A stretch of DNA of 24,033 bases from Polaromonas sp. (GCA_013823505.1 PNMH01000060.1:1-24033), one strand, 5' to 3'. Numbered from the stretch's first letter, positions 1-8,338 are shown. Translations and numbers: made by a program. The notes: generated by a model from the letters alone, not told the origin.

Positions 1-41
1 CGATCAACCTGGAGTCGGTGTCGATGGAGGCCTTGGCATGA
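1..41 (+). CDS. 3' end of the gene upstream of xdhB, probably xdhA (partial)
   Basis: The frame from base 3 reads INLESVSMEALA and then a TGA at 39-41. The ATG of xdhB at 38-40 overlaps that stop as ATGA, the usual sign of translational coupling inside an operon. In proteobacteria the gene directly upstream of xdhB is normally xdhA, the FAD and 2Fe-2S subunit of xanthine dehydrogenase, so that is the likely identity. Only twelve residues are visible and they carry no diagnostic motif, so the name rests on position alone. Confidence 0.55.
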   Translation, partial: INLESVSMEALA

Positions 42-2452
42 ACGCGCGAGACAAAACCCCGGCCACCCCGGTGGTGATTTCGTCTCGCGCCGACGCGGAC
101 GAAACACCCGACGATTCGACCCAGACTTCTGCCCCTGCGCCTCTGGCTCCACAGCGCGCAGCCGGCGTGTCCCGCCACCACGAAAGCGCGCGCGCCCAGG
201 TGGCCGGTGGCGCCACCTACATCGACGACATCCCCGAGGTGCGCGGCACGCTGCACGCCGCCCCCATCTGCTCGCCCGTGGCCCACGGCCGGCTGCGCGG
301 CATTGACGCCACCGCAGCGCTGGCCCTGCCCGGCGTGCGCGGCATCGTGGATGCGCGCGACATCCCGGGCGACCCGGTGCTCGCCGCCTTCAGTCACGAC
401 GAACCCGTGTTCGCCAACGACCTCGTGCAGTTCACCGGCCAGGTGGTCGCCCTCCTGCTGGCCGACGACACGATGACCGCGCGGCGCGCCGCGCGCCTGG
501 TGAAGCTCGACATCGACCCCCTGCCCGCCGTCATCAGCGTGCACGAGGCCCACGCGCTGGAAAGTTATGTGTTGCCGCCGGTGCATGTGAAACGCGGCGA
601 CGCTGCCGCCGCCCTGAAGCGCGCCCCGAACGTGCTGGAAGGCACGTTTGAAGTGGGCGGCCAGGAGCACTTTTACCTGGAAGGCCAGATCGCCTACGTG
701 TTGCCGCTGGAGCAAAACCAGTGGTGGGTGTACACCAGCACGCAGCACCCCGGCGAGGTGCAGCACTGGGTGTCGCACGCGCTGGGCCTGGCCAACCACG
801 CGGTGACGGTGGAATGCCGGCGCATGGGCGGCGGCTTCGGCGGCAAGGAAACGCAGGCTGGCCACCTGGCCGTGTGGGCCGCCATCGCCGCGCACAAACT
901 GCAACGCCCGGTGAAGCTGCGGCTGGACCGCGACGACGACTTCATGATCACCGGCAAGCGCCACCCCTTCGCGTACCACTACCGCGCCGGGTTCGACACC
1001 ACCGGCCTGCTCTGCGGGCTGGAGCTGGAGATGCTGGCCAACTGCGGCTTTTCAGCCGATCTCTCCGGCCCCGTGGCCGACCGCGCCATCTTCCACGCCG
1101 ACAACGCCTACTTTCTCGAAGACGTGGCCGTGGCCAGCTACCGCTGCAAGACCAACACGCAAAGCCACACCGCGTTTCGCGGCTTCGGCGGACCGCAGGG
1201 CGTGATCGTGATCGAGCGCATCTTGAGCGACATCGCGCGAACGCTCGGCCTGGACCCCCTGGACGTACGGCTGCGCAACCTGTACGGCATTGAAGAAAGA
1301 AACGTCACCCACTACCAGATGAAGGTGGAGGACAACATCCTTGAACCGCTCATGACCCGGCTGGCCACCACCAGCCACTACCGCGAGCGCCGCGAACAGA
1401 TCCAGGCCTGGAACGCGAAGAGCCCCGTCATCAAAAAAGGCATTGCGCTCACGCCGGTGAAGTTCGGCATCAGCTTTACCGCCACGCTGTTCAACCAGGC
1501 CGGTGCGCTGGTGCACGTGTACACCGACGGCAGCGTGCAGGTGAACCACGGCGGTACCGAAATGGGCCAGGGCCTCAACACCAAGGTGGCCGCCATCGTG
1601 GCCGACGAGCTGGGCGTGCCGTTCGAGCAAGTCATGTCCACCGCGGCCGACACCAGCAAGGTGCCCAACGCCAGCGCCACCGCCGCCAGCGCCGGCACCG
1701 ACCTCAACGGCCGCGCCGCGCAGTTTGCCGCCCGCCACGTGCGCGACAACCTCGCCGCCTTTGTGGCCGGGCTCGACGGCTGCGGCGCCGGTGCGGTGCG
1801 GTTTGAAGCCGGCCAGGTGATCACGCCCAAGACCACGCGCACCTTCAACGACGTGGTGCACGCCGCCTACGCCAACCGCATCCAGCTCTGGAGCGACGGC
1901 TTCTACCGCACGCCCAAGATCCACTACGACAAGACCACCATGCAGGGCCGGCCGTTCTATTACTTTGCGTACGGCGCAGCGGTGACCGAAGTCGCCATCG
2001 ACACCCTGACGGGTGAGAGCCGCGTGCTCAAGGTCGACATCCTTCACGACGTGGGCCGCAGCATCAACCCCGCCATCGACATCGGGCAAATTGAAGGCGG
2101 CTTCGTGCAAGGCATGGGCTGGTTGACGACGGAGCAACTGGTGTGGAACGACAAGGGCTACCTGCAAACCCACGCCCCCAGCACCTACAAGATCCCCGCC
2201 ACCGGCGACATCCCCGAACACTTCCGGGTGGACCTCTGGCCCGAGCCCAACCGGGAAGACAACGTGCACGGCAGCAAAGCCGTGGGCGAGCCCCCGTTCA
2301 TGCTGGCCATCAGCGTGTTTGAAGCGCTGCGCGACGCGGTGGCGCAGGCGGGCGGGAAGCCGGAGGGGATGAATGCGCCGGGGACGGCGGAAGAGGTGTT
2401 GCGGGCGGTTTCGCAGGCACACCTTGCGCCACCGCCGGCCACGCACGCCTAG
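38..2452 (+). CDS. xdhB: xanthine dehydrogenase, molybdopterin-binding subunit XdhB
   Basis: This is the large molybdenum subunit of xanthine dehydrogenase, which hydroxylates hypoxanthine to xanthine and urate in the cytoplasm, working with the XdhA FAD/iron-sulfur subunit. The 804 residues are slightly long for the family because of an N-terminal extension of about 40 residues rich in Thr, Pro and Ala. Diagnostic motifs are GGQEHFYLEGQ, GGGFGGKE (264-271), TAFRGFGGPQG with Arg381, FGISFT with Phe480, GGTEMGQGL, and the catalytic Glu751 in VGEPPF. These match bovine residues Glu802, Arg880, Phe1009 and Glu1261, which separates true purine hydroxylases from aldehyde oxidase relatives. The start overlaps the upstream stop by ATGA. 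The stop overlaps the stop of the convergent IclR gene by four bases. No xdhC (cofactor insertion chaperone) follows, although one usually does. Confidence 0.95.
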   Translation: MNARDKTPATPVVISSRADADETPDDSTQTSAPAPLAPQRAAGVSRHHESARAQVAGGATYIDDIPEVRGTLHAAPICSPVAHGRLRGIDATAALALPGVRGIVDARDIPGDPVLAAFSHDEPVFANDLVQFTGQVVALLLADDTMTARRAARLVKLDIDPLPAVISVHEAHALESYVLPPVHVKRGDAAAALKRAPNVLEGTFEVGGQEHFYLEGQIAYVLPLEQNQWWVYTSTQHPGEVQHWVSHALGLANHAVTVECRRMGGGFGGKETQAGHLAVWAAIAAHKLQRPVKLRLDRDDDFMITGKRHPFAYHYRAGFDTTGLLCGLELEMLANCGFSADLSGPVADRAIFHADNAYFLEDVAVASYRCKTNTQSHTAFRGFGGPQGVIVIERILSDIARTLGLDPLDVRLRNLYGIEERNVTHYQMKVEDNILEPLMTRLATTSHYRERREQIQAWNAKSPVIKKGIALTPVKFGISFTATLFNQAGALVHVYTDGSVQVNHGGTEMGQGLNTKVAAIVADELGVPFEQVMSTAADTSKVPNASATAASAGTDLNGRAAQFAARHVRDNLAAFVAGLDGCGAGAVRFEAGQVITPKTTRTFNDVVHAAYANRIQLWSDGFYRTPKIHYDKTTMQGRPFYYFAYGAAVTEVAIDTLTGESRVLKVDILHDVGRSINPAIDIGQIEGGFVQGMGWLTTEQLVWNDKGYLQTHAPSTYKIPATGDIPEHFRVDLWPEPNREDNVHGSKAVGEPPFMLAISVFEALRDAVAQAGGKPEGMNAPGTAEEVLRAVSQAHLAPPPATHA

Positions 2453-3234
2453 ATCAGGGGCAGGAGCGACATCGCCGTTTCGCGCAAGTGCGGCAGCAGT
2501 TTTTCTTCCACCGACTGGATCGACCAGTTGCGGACCTGCAGCGTCATGCCCAGCGCGCCTTTGCAGTTGCCGTGCCGATCAACCAGCGCCACCGCCACAC
2601 CCATGAGCCCCGGGTCCAGCAGCTGCTGGGTGATCCAGTGGTCCATGCGCCGGGCCTGACGCACCCACTCGACAAACTTTTCGGCGTCGCACGTGGCGTG
2701 TGTGGTGAACACGGCGAACTCATGCTCGTTGATCCACTTCAACATGGCCTCGTCGCTCAACCGCGCCAGCAACACAACACCAGGCGTGACCACATGGGCA
2801 GGCACCCGCGCGCCAGAGTGAAAGCCGATCGACACCACCCGGGGACTGTTGCTGCGGGCGATGTAGACCACCTCATGGCCATCGAGCACGCTGACGTTGA
2901 CCGTCTCGCCGGTCGCCATCGACAGCCGCTGAATAAAGGGTTGCACAAGCCGCGGCAAGCGTGCGGCACCGAGGTAACTCTGGCCCAACCGAAGCACGCG
3001 GGGCGCCAGCCAGAAGTGTTTGCCATCGGTCTGTGCGTAGCCGAAATGGCACAAGCTCAAGAGGTAGCGTCGCGCCGCTGTGCGAGGGATGTCGGTGCGT
3101 TGCGAGACCTCACTGACGGTCATCCTCGGGTGCTCGTCGTCAAAAGCCTCGATCACCGACAAACCTCGGCCCAGACCGGCAATCAGGTCGGCCGGATCAA
3201 TCGGAAACTCGGGATGCAGTGTGGAAGCGGACAT
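2449..3234 (-). CDS. IclR-family transcriptional regulator (PcaR/PobR-like)
   Basis: The 261-residue protein has the full IclR layout. An N-terminal winged helix-turn-helix spans about residues 20-80 (GLGRGLSVIEAF, then MTVSEVSQRTDIPRTAARRYLLSL). An effector-binding domain follows, with the GETVNVSVLDGHEVVYIAR and VVSIGFHSGARVPAHVVTPGVVLLA segments. The GRGLSVIEAF opening is typical of the PcaR/PcaU/PobR branch, whose members sense aromatic or hydroaromatic acids; this suggests but does not prove the ligand class. It is divergent from the shikimate-dehydrogenase-like gene across a 109-base gap holding a perfect inverted repeat, so it probably controls that operon and itself. The stop is shared tail-to-tail with xdhB, leaving no room for a terminator between them. 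Confidence 0.92.
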   Translation of the reverse strand: MSASTLHPEFPIDPADLIAGLGRGLSVIEAFDDEHPRMTVSEVSQRTDIPRTAARRYLLSLCHFGYAQTDGKHFWLAPRVLRLGQSYLGAARLPRLVQPFIQRLSMATGETVNVSVLDGHEVVYIARSNSPRVVSIGFHSGARVPAHVVTPGVVLLARLSDEAMLKWINEHEFAVFTTHATCDAEKFVEWVRQARRMDHWITQQLLDPGLMGVAVALVDRHGNCKGALGMTLQVRNWSIQSVEEKLLPHLRETAMSLLPLI

Positions 3235-3260
3235 AGGGAAAGCGATAGGACTGCCCGGAG

Positions 3261-3286
3261 ATCGGACAAGCGTGTCCGATTATCGG
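3261..3286. promoter_or_regulatory. Probable IclR-type operator: two overlapping dyads
   Basis: The divergent promoter region between the IclR gene and the shikimate-dehydrogenase-like gene holds a perfect inverted repeat, ATCGGACA-N4-TGTCCGAT, at 3261-3280. Its right arm overlaps a second dyad, CCGAT-T-ATCGG, at 3276-3286. Short palindromes of this size next to a divergent iclR-type gene are the usual operators of the family. Binding by this regulator is inferred. Confidence 0.6.
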
Positions 3287-3343
3287 TCGCACAAGGGGGA
3301 ATGTCGCTCGACGAGCCGGTCGGCTGTTCGTAAAGTCGCCGCC

Positions 3344-4264
3344 ATGCCTCATCTCAAGTCTTCAACCTCGGCGACTCCAGCGGTTCGAGGAACCACCGAA
3401 CTGATCTTCACCGCTGCTCACCCGATTGCACAGGTCATGGCGCCACAGGCATTGAACCTGATCTTTTCCCATTTCGAGGTGGATGCGGCGTGCGTTCCGA
3501 TCCATGTCGACGAGCAGCAGTTCGAACCGTTCGTGGCCAACGCACTCGTGGCAGGCAATGTTCGGGGCATGTTGGTCTCCATTCCACACAAGACACGGTT
3601 GGTGAAGATGCTCGATCGGGTCGATTCAGCAGCCAGGTTGGCGGGCGCGGCGAACGCAGTGCGCCGCGCAGGCGACGCAGCCCTGGAAGGTGCACTTTTT
3701 GATGGAAGCGGTTTCGTTGGTGCGCTTCGCCACCATGAGGTCGACCTGGCAGGAAAGAGGGTCCTCCTTCTGGGCGCTGGCGGCGCCGGCCTGGCCATTG
3801 CCAGCGCATTGGCGTCCTGCAGCGACGGCCCCGCTCAATTGGCGATCTTCGACTCGGCCCCTGAGCGCGCGAACCACCTGGTGGGCGCCCTGAAAGCCAT
3901 CAACCCGGTTCGAACGAGCGCCCAAGTCGCCGACAGCAACAACCCGTCGGGGTTTGACCTGGTGATCAACACAACGCCTCTGGGACTCAACGCAACCGAC
4001 CCGATGCCCTTGGACCCCCTGCGCCTGGAGCGGGGCTCGACCGTGATCGACATCTTGATGAAGCGCCAACCCACACCCTTGGAGCGCGCCTGTCTGGACA
4101 GAGGCATCCGTGTTTTCCCCGGGCACGAAATGCTGGTTCAGCAGATCCCCGACTACCTGGATTTCTTCGGGTACGGCTCGATTGCCAAGGAACTTCGCCA
4201 AGCCGATCATCCCGCCATGCGGACCGTGCGCAGCGCGATTTCCGATCGCGCACAGGCAGCCTGA
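3344..4264 (+). CDS. shikimate/quinate dehydrogenase-like oxidoreductase with atypical substrate motifs
   Basis: The 306-residue protein has the AroE fold order: an N-terminal substrate domain, then a Rossmann domain. Conserved elements are VSIPHK with the catalytic Lys83, Asp120 in FDGSGF, AGAANAV, the GAGGAG loop (144-149), INTTPLG and MLVQQ. The shikimate-binding Ser-x-Ser of the N-terminal PIAHSxSP motif is replaced (PIAQVMAP, 28-34), and NTDG reads LFDG. The second Rossmann strand ends in Asp170 (IFDSAPERA) rather than the Asn-Arg-Thr of NADP-type AroE, which favours NAD+. It is therefore probably a catabolic dehydrogenase acting on something other than shikimate, not the biosynthetic aroE. 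The ATG at 3344 is preferred: an in-frame opening from 3080 would overlap the IclR gene and carries non-homologous residues. No strong ribosome site is visible. Confidence 0.85.
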   Translation: MPHLKSSTSATPAVRGTTELIFTAAHPIAQVMAPQALNLIFSHFEVDAACVPIHVDEQQFEPFVANALVAGNVRGMLVSIPHKTRLVKMLDRVDSAARLAGAANAVRRAGDAALEGALFDGSGFVGALRHHEVDLAGKRVLLLGAGGAGLAIASALASCSDGPAQLAIFDSAPERANHLVGALKAINPVRTSAQVADSNNPSGFDLVINTTPLGLNATDPMPLDPLRLERGSTVIDILMKRQPTPLERACLDRGIRVFPGHEMLVQQIPDYLDFFGYGSIAKELRQADHPAMRTVRSAISDRAQAA

Positions 4265-4291
4265 TCAGCCGGCACCACCATCCCTTCCACC

Positions 4292-5083
4292 ATGTCGTCC
4301 ACCAGTTGCACCCCACCTTCCCGCCCCGTCGCGCTGGTCACCGGCGCCCGCCGGGGCATTGGCAAGGCGATCGCGCTGACCCTGGCGCGCTCGGGCTTTG
4401 ACCTGGTTCTCTCCGACCTTGAAGACAGTGACGAGTTGCAGCGTGTGGTGGACGAGACGAACGCGATGGGGGTGCGGGCTGCTGCGGTCCCGGTCGATCT
4501 TGCCGACGTTTCCGCCCACATGGGGTTTCTGGAGCGCTCGCAAGCCGCCATCGGGCGCATTCACTGCCTTGTCAACAACGCTGGTGTCTCCGTGTTGTCG
4601 CGCTCGGACCTGCTGGATGTAACGCCCGAGGCGTTTGATCACTGCCTGCGCATCAACACGCGTGGCACGTTCTTTCTCACCCAGGCATTTGCCCGCGGAC
4701 TTTTGAAGGACACGGAGACCACACACCACCGAAGCATCATCACCATCACATCCTCGAATGCTCAGGCTGTTTCCATTCAGCGCGCCGAGTACTGTGTCTC
4801 CAAAGCCGCCCTGGCGATGGTCTCCTCCCTCTTCGCCGTGCGTCTTGGCGAAGAAGGCATCGGTGTCTATGAAGTGATTCCCGGGCTGATCGAAACCGAG
4901 ATGAGCTCGGTCTCAAAAGCGCACTACGACGCCGAAATTGAGCGCGGCTGGCTGGTGACGCCTCGTTGGGGCCGGCCTGAGGAAGTGGCCAGAACCGTCA
5001 GCACACTGGCGCTGGGTTTGCTGCCCTACACCGTGGGTCAAGCCATCAAGGTCGACGGTGGCATGCTGATCAACCGCTACTGA
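4292..5083 (+). CDS. short-chain dehydrogenase/reductase (classical SDR, FabG-like)
   Basis: This is a 263-residue classical SDR. It has the cofactor motif TGARRGIG (17-24), NNAG (95-98), a serine at 154-155 and the catalytic YCVSK (Tyr167, Lys171), and it ends in the GQAIKVDGGM segment common to FabG-like enzymes. Asp42 at the end of the second strand suggests NAD(H) preference. It starts 27 bases after the shikimate-dehydrogenase-like gene and lies about 100 bases before the binding-protein gene, so it is probably in the same operon. It would supply a second oxidation step on the imported compound. The specific substrate cannot be read from the sequence. Confidence 0.92.
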   Translation: MSSTSCTPPSRPVALVTGARRGIGKAIALTLARSGFDLVLSDLEDSDELQRVVDETNAMGVRAAAVPVDLADVSAHMGFLERSQAAIGRIHCLVNNAGVSVLSRSDLLDVTPEAFDHCLRINTRGTFFLTQAFARGLLKDTETTHHRSIITITSSNAQAVSIQRAEYCVSKAALAMVSSLFAVRLGEEGIGVYEVIPGLIETEMSSVSKAHYDAEIERGWLVTPRWGRPEEVARTVSTLALGLLPYTVGQAIKVDGGMLINRY

Positions 5084-5184
5084 ACCAACCCCGCCCCAAC
5101 GAGCATCAACGCACCCCGAGAAGCAAGTTTTCCTCCGGTCGCATGTCGACCATTTTTCCACTCCCCAACCATCAGGAGACAACA

Positions 5185-6174
5185 ATGAAACCGATCCGAA
5201 ACATCGTCGCCACCGTGGCGTGCTTGGCCGCCATGGCAGGCGCATCAGCTCAAGGCTTTCCGGAGCGCGAGCTCTCCGGCATCATTCAATGGGGTGCCGG
5301 TGGCGCAACCGACGTGGTGAGCCGCGCGCTGACACCCGGCGCCGAAGAGGCGTTGGGCAAAAAGATCGTTCTGCAAAACAAGCCCGGTGGTGTGGGCGCC
5401 ATCGCCACCAACTTCATCAACCAGCAGGCCAGCGACGGCTACACCTTGCTCTTTGGGGCCGAGAACCCGCAGCTGCACCCGATCCTGGGCATCAGCGATC
5501 TGGACTACTCCAAGTTCTATCCGGTGAACATCGTGGGCAGGGGCAATGTGCTGGTGGTCACCACCCCCAACAAGCCGTGGACCTCTTTCAAGGATCTGCT
5601 GGCCGACGTGCAGGCCAACCCCGGCAAGATCAAACAGGCGTCCACCGGCACCGGTGGCCTGCCCTTCACGGTGGGCGCCATGATCTCCACCGTCACCAAG
5701 TTTCCCGTGACCTCGGTTCCGTTCGATGGTGACGGCCCGGGCGTGACCGCCTTGCTCGGTGGCCACGTGGATCTGATGTTCGTGGGCGCAGGCGCTGCGG
5801 CCGAACACATCAAGGCCGGTCGCCTGAAGGCACTGGCCGCCATCGACGAGAAGCCCTTCGGCGACGTCCCCCCGATCACCAAAGATCTCCCCGCCCTCGA
5901 CAAGTACCTGCCTTGGGGTCCGTTCTATGGCGTCTTCGTCAAGAAGGACACGCCCGACGCCGCCAAGACCCGCTTGACGTCCGCGTTCAAGAAGGCCGTC
6001 GACGACCCCAAGTTCAAGGAGCTGATGGTTGCCCGAGGCAATGTGGTGATGAACCTGTCGGGCGCCGAGGCCGAATCCTTCCTGAAGAAGTGGCAGTCGG
6101 TCACCGCGTGGACCTACCAGGAAGTGGGTGTGGCGAAGAAGAACCCCGCCGACCTGGGCATCGCGAAGCCCTGA
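5185..6174 (+). CDS. Bug-family tripartite tricarboxylate transporter substrate-binding protein (TctC-like)
   Basis: The 329-residue protein is a periplasmic binding protein of the Bug/TctC family, which delivers carboxylated or amide compounds to TctAB membrane subunits. Residues 1-22 are a Sec signal peptide (basic start, hydrophobic core, AGASA then Gln). Family segments follow: an early IIQWGAGGATDVVSR, then GVGAIATNFINQQASDGYTLLFG, FVGAGAAAEHIKAGRLKALA, and a late FKKAVDDPKFKELM. The ATG at 5185 is chosen because AGGAG lies at 5174-5178 and the signal peptide begins there; an in-frame ATG at 5143 would add 14 residues ahead of the signal. Unlike the many orphan Bug genes in this bacterial group, this one is followed directly by its tctB and tctA partners. 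Confidence 0.94.
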   Translation: MKPIRNIVATVACLAAMAGASAQGFPERELSGIIQWGAGGATDVVSRALTPGAEEALGKKIVLQNKPGGVGAIATNFINQQASDGYTLLFGAENPQLHPILGISDLDYSKFYPVNIVGRGNVLVVTTPNKPWTSFKDLLADVQANPGKIKQASTGTGGLPFTVGAMISTVTKFPVTSVPFDGDGPGVTALLGGHVDLMFVGAGAAAEHIKAGRLKALAAIDEKPFGDVPPITKDLPALDKYLPWGPFYGVFVKKDTPDAAKTRLTSAFKKAVDDPKFKELMVARGNVVMNLSGAEAESFLKKWQSVTAWTYQEVGVAKKNPADLGIAKP

Positions 6175-6182
6175 GCGTTACC

Positions 6183-6218
6183 GCGGGGTCTGGCGGGCGC
6201 GAGCCCGCCAGACCCCGC
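6183..6218 (+). promoter_or_regulatory. Perfect 16-bp intergenic hairpin with GCGA tetraloop
   Basis: Bases 6183-6198 pair perfectly with 6203-6218, enclosing a GCGA loop of the stable GNRA type. The hairpin starts eight bases after the binding-protein stop and ends about 40 bases before tctB. No run of T follows, so it is not an obvious intrinsic terminator. A 3'-end-protecting or attenuating hairpin that lets the binding protein outnumber the membrane subunits is the likely role. Confidence 0.75.
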
Positions 6219-6260
6219 ACGACCACGGACATCTGACACATCCCCGAGGAACCTTCCACC

Positions 6261-6761
6261 ATGCATAACCAACTGAGCCGGCTGCCCGGCGAAACCGCAT
6301 TCACCGTGCTGCTGTTGATCTTCAGTGCCTTCATGCTCTGGACTGCCTATGGCATCTCGGGCTTCGAGTCGCTGACGTCCGCCGGTTCGTTCCCGATGGT
6401 GGCCACCGGTGTCATGGTCATCACCGGTCTGGTCAATGTCGTGCACACCCTGCGCGAGAAGCCGAGCCCACCCCTGGAGGGTGAATCGCTGCCCCGGCAA
6501 TTCATTCGTCAGCTCACACCGGTTGTCCTCATCGGCTTCACGCTGGCCATCGTGGCCTACATGCTGGCACTGGAATGGGCGGGCTTCCTGTTGTCGTCGT
6601 ATGTCTTTCTGGTGGTCTCGATGTGGCTGCTCGGCAGCCGCCGCTTCGTGCTCAACCTGGTGGTTTCCGCGCTCAGTCTGGCCGCCATCTATGTGGTCTT
6701 TCAAACGGCGTTTTCGGTCGTCCTGCCCAGCGGGAAATGGCTGCAGGGGTTGACGTCATGA
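6261..6761 (+). CDS. tctB: tripartite tricarboxylate transporter small membrane subunit, TctB family
   Basis: The 166-residue protein is almost all membrane: hydrophobic helices at about 13-32, 42-62, 87-107, 108-125 and 130-155, with a polar loop at about 63-85. This is the usual size and layout of TctB, the poorly conserved small subunit of TTT transporters. Position settles the identity: it lies between a Bug binding protein and TctA, and its TGA overlaps the TctA ATG (ATGA at 6758-6761). GAGGA near 6245 may serve as ribosome site. Confidence 0.88.
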   Translation: MHNQLSRLPGETAFTVLLLIFSAFMLWTAYGISGFESLTSAGSFPMVATGVMVITGLVNVVHTLREKPSPPLEGESLPRQFIRQLTPVVLIGFTLAIVAYMLALEWAGFLLSSYVFLVVSMWLLGSRRFVLNLVVSALSLAAIYVVFQTAFSVVLPSGKWLQGLTS

Positions 6762-8254
6762 GTGAAATCGTCGGCTACTTCCTCATTTCCTGGCTGGATC
6801 CCCAGCTGCTGATGCTGACCGCGCTCGGCACATTTGCCGGCATCTACATCGGCGCCATACCCGGACTGTCGGTGACGATGGCGGTGTCGATCCTGATCTC
6901 GTTCACCTTCAAGTGGGACGTCAATTCGGCCCTCGCACTGATTGCCGGCATCTACTTCGGCGGTGTCTATGGTGGGTCGCGCAGCGCCATTCTGTTGAAC
7001 ATTCCCGGGGCCCCTTCGGCCATCGCCACCGCGCTGGACGGCTATCCCATGGCCAAACGGGGCGAGGCGGGCCAGGCCATCGGGCTGACCACCATTGTCT
7101 CGGTCTTCGGTGGTTTCATCGGCATCATCGCGCTCGCGCTGGCCGCGCCTGCGGTGTCCGAACTCGCCCTGAAGTTCGCGCCCCGCGACTACCTGATGCT
7201 GGCACTGTGGGGCATCCTGCTGGTCGGCAGCCTGTCCGGCGACTCCCTGTCCAAGGGCATCTTCGCGGGTGCGCTCGGCGTCCTCATCGGTTCGGTCGGA
7301 CTGGACCCCATGACCGCAGAGGCGCGTTTCACCTTCGGCAATCTCCAGCTCACCGCGGGCATCTCGTATGTCGCCGCCATGATCGGTTTCTTCGGCGTTG
7401 CCGAGATCCTGGCGCAATTGCACGAATTGAAGCTCCAGGCCGTCAAGCAAAACGTGTCGAAGATCATCCCGTCGTGGAGCGTGGTTCGCAAACACCTCCC
7501 TCTGGCAACTCGGACATCGGCCATCGGGGTCGTGGTCGGTGCACTGCCTGGCGCCGGCGGCGACATTGCAGCGCTCATGGCTTACGACCACGCCAAACGC
7601 AGCGTCAAGAACCCCGAGGTGCCGTTCGGCGAAGGCGCGGTTGAGGGCTTGGTGGCACCCGAGTCCGCCAACAACGCCGCCATTGGCGGTGCCTACATTC
7701 CCATGATGACCCTGGGCATCCCCGGCGACGCCGTGACCGCCGTGATCATCGGCGCCATGTACATCCATGGTTTGAAGCCGGGACCCCTGTTGATGGTGGA
7801 AACGCCCCACCTGTTCTGGTTCACGGTCGGGTGCCTGACGCTGGCCAACATCTTCTTGCTCATCTTTGGCCTGACCGGCATCAAGATGTTTGCCAAGATT
7901 GTGGAAACCCCGAAGCCTGTCTTGCTGCCGCTGATCCTGGTGTTGTCTGCGGTGGGCGCCTACGCGATCAGCAACAACCCCACCGATGTCTACTGGATGC
8001 TCGGATTCGGCGTGCTCGGCTACTTCCTGAAGATGTATGGATACCAGGTGGGCCCCGTGATCCTGGGGATCATCCTCGGACCCATGATGGATCGCAGCTA
8101 CCGGCAGGCGATGATTTCTGCCGAAGGCAACGTGGGCCAGTTCGTCGGCGAGTTCTTCACCTCCCCACTGTCCGCAATCATCCTCGCGGCACTCACCTTC
8201 ACGATCGTCAGCCAGACCGCGTGGTGGAAACGGCTGCGCGGCCGACCGGCATGA
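6758..8254 (+). CDS. tctA: tripartite tricarboxylate transporter large permease, TctA family
   Basis: The 498-residue polytopic membrane protein is of normal TctA length. Its signature GIYFGGVYGGSRSAILLNIPG continues into APSAIATALDG across residues 64-95, and the second-half repeat YIPMMTLGIPGDAVTAVIIGAM is also present. About eleven to twelve hydrophobic helices can be picked out. It forms the transport channel and works with TctB and the periplasmic Bug protein, using a cation gradient in characterised relatives. The ATG at 6758 overlaps the tctB stop. An in-frame opening further upstream lies inside tctB and is not used. It is the last gene of the IclR-linked set. Confidence 0.95.
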   Translation: MSEIVGYFLISWLDPQLLMLTALGTFAGIYIGAIPGLSVTMAVSILISFTFKWDVNSALALIAGIYFGGVYGGSRSAILLNIPGAPSAIATALDGYPMAKRGEAGQAIGLTTIVSVFGGFIGIIALALAAPAVSELALKFAPRDYLMLALWGILLVGSLSGDSLSKGIFAGALGVLIGSVGLDPMTAEARFTFGNLQLTAGISYVAAMIGFFGVAEILAQLHELKLQAVKQNVSKIIPSWSVVRKHLPLATRTSAIGVVVGALPGAGGDIAALMAYDHAKRSVKNPEVPFGEGAVEGLVAPESANNAAIGGAYIPMMTLGIPGDAVTAVIIGAMYIHGLKPGPLLMVETPHLFWFTVGCLTLANIFLLIFGLTGIKMFAKIVETPKPVLLPLILVLSAVGAYAISNNPTDVYWMLGFGVLGYFLKMYGYQVGPVILGIILGPMMDRSYRQAMISAEGNVGQFVGEFFTSPLSAIILAALTFTIVSQTAWWKRLRGRPA

Positions 8255-8277
8255 TGCGGCGTCCTCCGACCTGCCAA

Positions 8278-8297
8278 GGGTGCACACCGTTGCACCC
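8278..8297 (+). terminator. Short stem-loop after tctA, possible terminator
   Basis: GGGTGCA at 8278-8284 pairs perfectly with TGCACCC at 8291-8297 around a six-base loop, 23 bases after the tctA stop. No T-run follows, so termination is only a possibility. Confidence 0.35.
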
Positions 8298-8338
8298 ATG
8301 CACAGCGCAGCCGCAGTGGTAGCCACTTCCCTGAACGC

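Noticed and set aside
1052..2446. Long open frame antisense to xdhB (minus strand, over 400 codons)
   Set aside because: It mirrors a strongly conserved xdhB sequence. The product is Val/Gly/His-rich with no family features, a known artefact of GC-rich coding DNA.
6701..8326. Minus-strand open frame of about 540 codons over tctA
   Set aside because: Antisense shadow of a clear TctA permease; composition is rich in Asp, Gln, His and Arg without domains.
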